64,000 nt of DNA from Symplocastrum torsivum CPER-KK1 (GTDB lineage: Bacteria; Cyanobacteriota; Cyanobacteriia; Cyanobacteriales; Coleofasciculaceae), in NCBI GenBank assembly GCA_019358875.1, contig JAHHIF010000016.1, forward strand, positions 80,768 through 144,767. Direction: 5' to 3'. Shown piece by piece: positions 54,220 through 61,001 of the stretch; positions within the stretch are counted from its first letter, which is position 1, and every line of letters begins with the position of its first letter. Below the pieces are notes generated by a model. The model was not told the origin of the DNA and ran no database searches. It worked only from the letters and a program-made list of their open reading frames with translations. The position numbers and the translations under genes were made by a program.

Positions 54220-54225
54220 CGGAGC

Positions 54226-54335
54226 TATAGCGCAGTAGCCACTTAAGTTAGGACATCGACGGGAGGCTATGCACCCTAGCCGGAGCCTATTCGACTGAAA
54301 GCTGACCACTGAAAGCTGACTGCTGAAGAGCTATA
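54226..54335 (+). repeat. dispersed repeat family B, copy 2
   Basis: About 110 bp, same orientation as 40205-40309, with ends TATAGC/GCTATA and the tandem CTGAAAGCTGACCA/CTGAAAGCTGACTG. Confidence 0.75.
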
Positions 54336-54524
54336 ACTTCAGCAGCCGTCACAAGCCAGCGAGAAACAGGAACGTTCTTCCTTAACTACTGTTCAAGCCG
54401 ATGTAAATTGCTGCTTATCAGTAAGGTTAACCAAGTTCAATAAGAGGCAAAATTAGGAGCAGTGTCGGCGTGTGAGAAGAGATGATCAGGGTCTAAAACT
54501 CCCATATAGGGATAGGAAGCAAGT

Positions 54525-57500
54525 ATGCGAATGACCAGTACTAAAAACCGGCACCTTACCACGCTTCAAATTGCGTGTAACTATGGTGTCGGCATTGTCA
54601 TTGCCCTCATTACTGGCTATACCCCTGTCTACTTCGTGGCACAAGTTCCTACTATTCAAAAGAAACCCTCTTTTCGTATTCTCTGGCTGCTGCTTGGAGG
54701 CGTGGGTTACACAAGTGTGATCTGGGTAACGCAAAGGTTTGGTCTGCAAGAGGTCACTATTTCCTTCACTAACTTGGTTACTACAGTATTACTAGCAGGA
54801 ATTCTCTGGCAACGCGCTACTCACGCCAAAGGCAAGCCAAAAAGGAGTTCAGGCAAACTAGCCATGACCAAAGCAGAAAGTACCAGATCCCTTCATCTTG
54901 TCCAACCCCAGACTTCTGAGACTGGAAATCGGAAGGCGTGGTTATATAACGATAACGCTGAGTACCCTAGGACACCGATCTACGATCCCCAAACAGGTCT
55001 CGTGGAAGAAATTCTTGCGGTTTCTCGTGATATTAGTGAGCAAAAACAGGTAGAAGCAACGCTACGGCAGAGGGAACGTCAGCTTCAGAAGCTAGCGGCT
55101 AATGTGCCGGGAATGATTTACCAATTTCTGCTCCGGACAGATGGTTCTGTATCATTCCCCTTTGTCAGTAGTGGGGCACGCGAAATCTATGAACTAGAGC
55201 CGACAGCTATCCAGCAAAATGCCGCAGTTGTTATTGATCTAATTCACCCGGATGACCGGGCAAGTTTTGAGGACTCCGTTGCTGCCTCTGCCAAGACATT
55301 ACAGCCTTGGAGCTGGGAGGGCCGGTCTATTATGGAATCGGGAAAACTCAAATGGTTGCAAGCCGGGTCTCGACCGGAACGACAAGCGAATGGCGATATT
55401 CTCTGGGATGGTGTTGTGATGGACGTCACAGAGCGTAAGCAAGCAGAGGCAGCGTTGTATGAAAGTGAAGAGCTATTTAGAGCAACGTTTGAGCACGCGG
55501 GTATTGCTATTGCTCAGGTAGGACTACAAGGTCAGTTCCTGCGAGTTAACCAAAAACTTGGCGAGATCACTGGGTACACTCAAAAAGAACTGCTAGCAAA
55601 AACGATTTGGGAGATTACCTGCCTAGAAGATCAAGCCGTGAATCAGATGTATCTGCACCAATTTGCAGATAGCCAGAAGCAGACGGTGAATCTAGAGAAG
55701 CGCTACATTCACAAAACGGGTTCTCTGGTCTGGGTGAAGGTAACTGTGTCGGTTGTTCGAGATTTCACAGGAGAACCGAAGTACTTTATTAGCGTAATTG
55801 AAGATATTACTCAGCGCAAACAGGCAGAGGCGTCTTTGGTTGAGCGATCGCGTCTTTCGACACTAGCAGCAAACGTTGGTGTTGCGCTTGCTAGTGGTGG
55901 AACGTTACTAGCAATTCTTCAACGCTGTACAGAGGCAATCGTGCAACAACTTGATACCACTAACGCCGCCGTATGGACTTTAAATCCTACCTCTCAACAG
56001 ATCGAACAACAGGCATTTGCAGGTCAGCTAACTCCTCTAAATCCTGACCTGATCAGTTCCGATACTCAATACTATCAACCCGACTTAAACCTTGAGCAGT
56101 TAGAAGGATTATACTGTTCCCTGCTTCCGAATCATCTCTCCGGTTACCCCCTGATTGTGGAAGAGCGATTGATTGGGGTGATCACGTTGTTGAGTAATCA
56201 CCCCCTTACGGAAGAAGCGAAGGGAACCCTGAGCTGGGTTGCCAATGCGATCGCAGTTGCTGTTGATCGGGCTTGGGCACGCTCAGAACTCCTCAGCCGT
56301 CGAGAATCCCTCCTGTACGGACTAGCCAATCAAATCCGTAACTCTTTAGAACTCGATACCATCCTGGAAACGGCTGTCCAGTCAATCCAAACCCTATTAC
56401 AAATTGACCGCTGCCACTTCCTCTGGTACAGAACCCACGAGAGTGAACCGTATTGGGAAGTGGTCAATGAAGCGAGAAACCCGCTTTTACCGAGCCATCT
56501 GGGTCAATATGCAATGGCTCAGGTTGAACCGTTTGTGAATCGGCTTTTACATCGACAGATCATTCGAGTCGATGAAGTTGAAACGATCAGCAACGCTGCT
56601 GTGCAACAGTTCTTACTCAGTATGGGCTACACCTCGATTTTGACAATCCCGGTTGAAACTCAGGCGGGGCAGATTGGGGTAATTTGCTGCGGTCATTGTA
56701 CAAGTGTCCGACCTTGGGATGAGAGTGAGGTGGAACTGCTACAAGCGGTCGTGGTACAGTTGGCGATCGCGATTGACCAAGCAGAACTCTACGCCCAAGC
56801 CCGTCAAGCTGCCCTTGTTGCCCAAGCGCAAACCCAACAACTAGAGGTTACCCTCCAACAACTTAAAACCACCCAAGCACAACTTGTGCAAAGTGCAAAA
56901 ATGTACAGCTTGGGACAACTGATTGCTGGGATTGCCCATGAAATTAACAACCCCATCAACTTCATTCACGGTAATCTCACTTATGCCAGTGCTTACTTCT
57001 ACGATTTATTAAGTTTGTTACGTCTTTACCAAGAACAATACCCCAATCCGACAGAAGTAGTTTTGGAGCAAGCCGAAGTCATTAATGTTGGCTTTATCGC
57101 GACAGATCTCCCGAAACTCCTCAGTTCGATGCAACGGGGAAGCGATCGCATCCGCTCAATTGTGCTGAGCCTGCGGAACTTCTCACGGCTAGACGAAGCC
57201 GAAATGAAGCGAGTAGATTTGCATGAAGGGATCGATAGTACGCTATTAATTTTGCAGCATCGATTAAAGCCTAAAGATCGCAATCCTGAGATTCAAATTG
57301 TCAAAGAATACGGAGATTTGCCTAGAATCGAATGCTATCCAGGACAGCTCAATCAAGTTTTTATCAATATTCTCAGTAATGCCATTGAAGCCTTCGAGCA
57401 GCCCGACTCTAATATCCGGCAACAGCCCTCGCCAACCATTACTATCCGTACCAGTGTTATCGACCGTTCGGACTCTACTCAGAACACTCTTTCTCAGCTT

Positions 57501-57791
57501 CCAGAGTCACCTTCCTACACCCTAACAAACCCCAATACTCCCTCTGTCCCAAACAGGAGAAGCGTTGTAATTCAAATTACGGATAATGGTTCTGGAATGA
57601 CTGATTTTGTTAAAGCAAGGATTTTTGACCCCTTCTTCACGGCTAAACCCTTTGGACAGGGCACGGGTTTGGGTTTATCTATTAGTTATCAAATTGTTGT
57701 AGAACACCACCACGGTGTTCTAAGCTGTACTTCTATACCGGGTCAAGGCAGTCAGTTTTGGATTGAGATTCCCCTACAGCAAATTCACTGA
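54525..57791 (+). CDS. membrane PAS/GAF histidine kinase
   Basis: 1088 residues. The N-terminus has three hydrophobic segments (about 13-35, 50-67, 75-93) and then a remnant of a PAS C-terminal half (about 150-172: YDPQTGLVEEILAVSRDIS). Two complete PAS domains follow (about 185-305 and 310-430), then GAF 1 (about 440-585) and GAF 2 (about 600-755), a coiled coil, HisKA (about 785-855, phospho-His at about 805 in AHEINNP), and HATPase (about 920-1085) with DNGSGM and GTGLGL. A Ser/Pro/Asn-rich stretch (about 985-1015) interrupts the ATPase domain. GAF 2 lacks a chromophore Cys. It belongs to the same kinase subfamily as the genes at 58100 and 61002. Confidence 0.88.
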   Translation: MRMTSTKNRHLTTLQIACNYGVGIVIALITGYTPVYFVAQVPTIQKKPSFRILWLLLGGVGYTSVIWVTQRFGLQEVTISFTNLVTTVLLAGILWQRATHAKGKPKRSSGKLAMTKAESTRSLHLVQPQTSETGNRKAWLYNDNAEYPRTPIYDPQTGLVEEILAVSRDISEQKQVEATLRQRERQLQKLAANVPGMIYQFLLRTDGSVSFPFVSSGAREIYELEPTAIQQNAAVVIDLIHPDDRASFEDSVAASAKTLQPWSWEGRSIMESGKLKWLQAGSRPERQANGDILWDGVVMDVTERKQAEAALYESEELFRATFEHAGIAIAQVGLQGQFLRVNQKLGEITGYTQKELLAKTIWEITCLEDQAVNQMYLHQFADSQKQTVNLEKRYIHKTGSLVWVKVTVSVVRDFTGEPKYFISVIEDITQRKQAEASLVERSRLSTLAANVGVALASGGTLLAILQRCTEAIVQQLDTTNAAVWTLNPTSQQIEQQAFAGQLTPLNPDLISSDTQYYQPDLNLEQLEGLYCSLLPNHLSGYPLIVEERLIGVITLLSNHPLTEEAKGTLSWVANAIAVAVDRAWARSELLSRRESLLYGLANQIRNSLELDTILETAVQSIQTLLQIDRCHFLWYRTHESEPYWEVVNEARNPLLPSHLGQYAMAQVEPFVNRLLHRQIIRVDEVETISNAAVQQFLLSMGYTSILTIPVETQAGQIGVICCGHCTSVRPWDESEVELLQAVVVQLAIAIDQAELYAQARQAALVAQAQTQQLEVTLQQLKTTQAQLVQSAKMYSLGQLIAGIAHEINNPINFIHGNLTYASAYFYDLLSLLRLYQEQYPNPTEVVLEQAEVINVGFIATDLPKLLSSMQRGSDRIRSIVLSLRNFSRLDEAEMKRVDLHEGIDSTLLILQHRLKPKDRNPEIQIVKEYGDLPRIECYPGQLNQVFINILSNAIEAFEQPDSNIRQQPSPTITIRTSVIDRSDSTQNTLSQLPESPSYTLTNPNTPSVPNRRSVVIQITDNGSGMTDFVKARIFDPFFTAKPFGQGTGLGLSISYQIVVEHHHGVLSCTSIPGQGSQFWIEIPLQQIH

Positions 57792-58099
57792 TTTTTTTGT
57801 TAAATAGTGTATATAGATACACTTCTGTTACTCTTTTTTCTGTAAAAAAGGTTGAGTTTCAATAACTTTCGCACTCGACTAGCATTTACCTATATTATCT
57901 TGTACAGGTAAGGACAGAAATTGCGTATCTTGCCGTCCAAAATACTTGAGCCATAGACAAGTAGGAATGCGGTTTTTAATCAAGGTCATCTACAACGTGA
58001 TAGCAGCAAAAAGTGAATTTTTGACGACTGCAAACTTATAGAGTCGTTTTGAACCATTATCTTTTGCCTGTCAAATAGCAATAGCAAGAGACAAGCGTT
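57792..58099. other. spacer between paralogous kinase genes
   Basis: 308 bp, no gene. It has two small hairpins after the first kinase stop (GTGTAT-ATAG-ATACAC at 57807-57822; CTTTTTT..AAAAAAG near 57833-57850) and an inverted repeat TTACCT...AGGTAA at 57886-57911 enclosing TATTAT. The latter may belong to the promoter of the next kinase. Confidence 0.4.
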
Positions 58100-59620
58100 A
58101 TGCCTCAATCCTTGACCCGTGCTAACATCGTCGGAAATCTTTTCTATTTAGAACTGCTCCCACTAACAGCGCTGGCAAACTATTTTAATCTTGATGAGAT
58201 CAGCACGACACGAGAAATTAATGCAGCAGTCATTAATATTAGTGGACGTCAACGGATGTTGTCCCAACGCGCCGCTCTGTTTGCCCTAAACTTAGTCTGT
58301 ACTCAAGAGAATGGCGAACAGGTAAGGCTCCGACAAGAAATGCTAGCCCTGATGGAGTTGATGGAGAAGTCACACAATGGGCTGATTCAGGGTGATACAC
58401 AGATGAAATTACCAGGTCAGCCTTCTTCAACCATTAAGGCAATTTATTTTGATGCTCCCTTTTATCTTGATGAGCAAATTCGATGCTACATTGCTCATAT
58501 TCGAGCATTAGTGCAATCTACTCAACTGACTCAAGAAAACCCCCATTTACAAGCCATTCTTCAAGCATCCACTACTAATCTTCTTGAAGCCTTGGAGGCT
58601 TTAGTTAGTCAATATCAAAAAGAAAGTGATGCAGCTCAGCTAAAACTCGAAACTCAACAGACAGAGCTTGTTCAACAATGCTGTATTGCGACTCTTTGTG
58701 TTCAATCTCACGCCCGACAGTTAGAGCAAACATTGCAGGATTTAAAACGCACTCAATCCTACCTCATTCAGACTGAAAAACTATCGAGTATTGGTCAAAT
58801 GGTTGCTGGTATTGCTCACGAAATTAATAATCCTGTGAGCTTTATTTATGGGAATTTGCGCTATGCCAGTGACTATATTAGGGATTTATTAGACTTAGTG
58901 AATCTTTATCAAGAATCCTATGGCAATCAACACCCGGCTATACAAGCCAAAGTAAAAGCGATCGACCTTGATTTTCTCATCAAAGACTTGCCAAAAGTTT
59001 TAGGTTCTATGCAAGTTGGAGCCGATCGCATTCGTCAGATTGTCCTGTCGCTGCGGAACTTCTCTCGGAGTGATCAAGCCGTAGTTGAAGCTGTCGATCT
59101 TCACGAGGGGATTGACAGTACACTACTGCTCTTACAAAATCGCCTCAAAGCTCGCTACAATCGCCAAGCGATTGAAGTAGTAAAAGAGTATGGCAATTTA
59201 CCCCCAATCAAGTGTTGTGCTGGACAAATTAATCAAGTGTTTATGAATCTTTTGAGTAATGCGATCGATGCGATGGAAGACATCCCCGATCACGCTGGGC
59301 GCATCAAGATTCGTACCTGTGTCAATGCTGAACAGACTGGCGTTGTTATCTGTATTGCTGATAATGGTCTTGGCATGACTCAAGACGTTAAAAGGCATCT
59401 CTTTGACGCATTTTTCACGACCAAGCCCCCTGATAAAGGCAATGGACTGGGGCTATCAATCAGTCATCAACTGGTGGTAGAGAAGCATGGAGGTATCCTC
59501 AAGTGTGAGTCAGCACCGGAAAAAGGAACAGAGTTTTGGATTGAACTTCCGCTGCAACCAAGCTTGAGGTTACCCACCCATGAATCAAAACCAGCAGCAA
59601 TCAGTAGAGTTAGTAAATAG
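58100..59620 (+). CDS. PilJ-type sensor histidine kinase without membrane span
   Basis: 506 residues. The N-terminal sensor (about 30-165) resembles the type IV pili methyl-accepting chemotaxis N-terminal domain (PilJ/NarX-like): ISGRQRMLSQRAALFALNL is its diagnostic motif, and the two helices are followed by a coiled coil (about 170-230). HisKA (about 222-290, AHEINNP at about 240-246) and HATPase (about 345-490, DNGLGM, GNGLGL) follow. Unlike typical PilJ proteins no clear membrane helix flanks the domain, so it appears cytoplasmic. GNGLGL replaces GTGLGL. The HisKA and HATPase are very close to those of the kinases at 54525 and 61002. Confidence 0.88.
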   Translation: MPQSLTRANIVGNLFYLELLPLTALANYFNLDEISTTREINAAVINISGRQRMLSQRAALFALNLVCTQENGEQVRLRQEMLALMELMEKSHNGLIQGDTQMKLPGQPSSTIKAIYFDAPFYLDEQIRCYIAHIRALVQSTQLTQENPHLQAILQASTTNLLEALEALVSQYQKESDAAQLKLETQQTELVQQCCIATLCVQSHARQLEQTLQDLKRTQSYLIQTEKLSSIGQMVAGIAHEINNPVSFIYGNLRYASDYIRDLLDLVNLYQESYGNQHPAIQAKVKAIDLDFLIKDLPKVLGSMQVGADRIRQIVLSLRNFSRSDQAVVEAVDLHEGIDSTLLLLQNRLKARYNRQAIEVVKEYGNLPPIKCCAGQINQVFMNLLSNAIDAMEDIPDHAGRIKIRTCVNAEQTGVVICIADNGLGMTQDVKRHLFDAFFTTKPPDKGNGLGLSISHQLVVEKHGGILKCESAPEKGTEFWIELPLQPSLRLPTHESKPAAISRVSK

Positions 59621-59697
59621 GCTTTGAAAGCTATTAGTTTGTAGCAAAAACTCAAACAAATTCTATTTCTAGACGAATTTTTATCCTCTTCACTCCT

Positions 59698-59723
59698 AAC
59701 AACAACCAACAACCAACAACTAA
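59698..59723 (+). repeat. AACAACC heptamer short tandem repeat
   Basis: Three units of AACAACC with a final AACAACT, lying in the short convergent spacer between the PilJ-type kinase and ccaA genes and ending at the ccaA stop codon. Confidence 0.7.
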
Positions 59724-60409
59724 CTTCTATTAGAACCTTTGCAAATTCGCTCTTGCTGCTCCGGAGTTATCCAAGCCGCCCTGGAGAATTGGGTTTGCGG
59801 TGGCACATATTTTTTCAAAGCTGCGTTATATTCTAAAACCTCTCCCGTTTCAATCTCGTAGAACCAGCCATGAATCTGTAGTTTACCGCTTTTGAGTCGC
59901 GAGTAGATGACTGGATAGGTGCGTAGGTTTTCTAGCTGAGTGAGGACGTTCTCCTTAATCGTCGCATTCAGCAGTTCTTCGCCCTCATATTCCTGATAGT
60001 GTTCTTTAACCGCCCGACGAGTCGCTTCAGCGTGTTTGAGCCATTCATAAACGGCTGGCATCTCTTCGGCTAACTTGCCGATTTGGAGCAGTCCCTTCAT
60101 TGCACCACAATGGGAGTGACCGCAGACAATAATCTCCTCAATGCCTAAAGCATGAATGGCATACTCAACGGCTGCACCTTCCCCACCATTTGTGGCATTG
60201 TAAGGCGGAATAATATTACCCGCGTTGCGGATGATGAACATTTCACCCGGTTCAGCTTGTGTCATCAGGTTTGGGTCAATCCGGGAGTCGGAGCAGGTTA
60301 TAAAGAGTACTCTTGGATGCTGTCCCTGAGACAGGAGTTCAAAAAGGTCTCGGTGTTCAGTGAAGTAATTGGTCTGAAATTGATGTAGACCTTGAATCAG
60401 CCGCTTCAT
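59720..60409 (-). CDS. ccaA: beta-carbonic anhydrase, carboxysomal CcaA type
   Basis: 229-residue beta-class enzyme interconverting CO2 and bicarbonate. Zinc ligands C39 and D41 (FITCSDSR), H98 and C101 (CGHSHCGAMKG) are at the same numbers as in the Synechocystis carboxysomal enzyme CcaA. The close match continues through RDLFELLSQGQHPRVLFI and LKHAEATRR, and the C-terminal end ERICKGSNRS resembles CcaA's ERIYRGSR. The linker before it is far shorter than the proline-rich one of CcaA (about 274 residues in total there). Location in the carboxysome, where it supplies CO2 to Rubisco, is inferred from this similarity. It is convergent with the PilJ-type kinase gene, and the heptamer repeat overlaps its stop. 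Confidence 0.87.
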   Translation of the reverse strand: MKRLIQGLHQFQTNYFTEHRDLFELLSQGQHPRVLFITCSDSRIDPNLMTQAEPGEMFIIRNAGNIIPPYNATNGGEGAAVEYAIHALGIEEIIVCGHSHCGAMKGLLQIGKLAEEMPAVYEWLKHAEATRRAVKEHYQEYEGEELLNATIKENVLTQLENLRTYPVIYSRLKSGKLQIHGWFYEIETGEVLEYNAALKKYVPPQTQFSRAAWITPEQQERICKGSNRS

Positions 60410-61001
60410 TGGTCAAAGTTTCCCAAAGAGGATAAGGAAACAATTTTATACTTTTATTGATTTCGAGCGCTAATGGAAGAGGGGGATGTCGGTAAATTTC
60501 TCGGATTTGGTGCTGGTTACGACGCTGTGCTGAATGAAGTACGGGTTTTAGCGAGGATTCACCCGTAGTTATCCCTCATCTCATCAAATGTCCCTTGCGA
60601 CTCAACTCAGTTTAGCTCTAGCTTCCGCTAACTTAGTTGAGTAGCATCAATTTGGAGCGATTTTTTCTGCAAAATCCTCCCTCACCTTCACTTTCATTGT
60701 ATTAAGCGTAAAAATCACTACAATTCTCATTTATAAAGCTGGTTAATATTTGGTAAACTTGCCGAAAAATCTTTGGCAAAAAAATAAATTTGTAAGTATG
60801 AAAATTTCATAAGACTAAGTTGTTTATTACTTGACAATCGAGTTTTTTGATCTATAGCTATAGCCACAGAGATCAAATCAATTGAGGAGTTGGAAACAAT
60901 CTGTGATCGCTCCTGATCCCTAGGCTTCAATTCGCGAGAGATAGCGGCTCCCTTCAAAGAGCAAAGCCACTCCCTCCCATAGCCTTAGTCTTTTCCTTTC
61001 A
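60410..61001. other. divergent intergenic region with long inverted repeat
   Basis: 592 bp without a credible gene. It contains an inverted repeat at 60601-60643 (ACTCAACTCAGTTTAGC paired with GCTAACTTAGTTGAGT). The promoters of ccaA and the UrtA-kinase gene must lie here. The minus-strand frame at 60727-60957 is short and unsupported. Confidence 0.5.
60601..60643. repeat. imperfect inverted repeat (hairpin of ~16 bp)
   Basis: ACTCAACTCAGTTTAGC (60601-60617) and GCTAACTTAGTTGAGT (60628-60643) are nearly complementary. It has no T-run, so it is a repeat or operator rather than an obvious terminator. Confidence 0.5.

Larger units (their letters stand above)
53747..54524. other. long intergenic region: hairpins, possible small RNA, repeat B
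   Basis: No protein gene is convincing (the 73-codon frames at 53770-54007 run on both strands and look random). Contents: a perfect 11-bp-arm hairpin (53907-53932), a terminator-like hairpin (54198-54219) with no gene directly before it, and repeat-B copy 2 (54226-54335). The segment about 53990-54219 could therefore be transcribed as a small RNA. Confidence 0.5.

Noticed and set aside
56320..56800. Cyanobacteriochrome-type chromophore-binding GAF domain in the kinases at 54525 and 61002
   Set aside because: The GAF domains resemble phytochrome-family GAFs in some motifs, but no Cys-His or DXCF chromophore site is visible.
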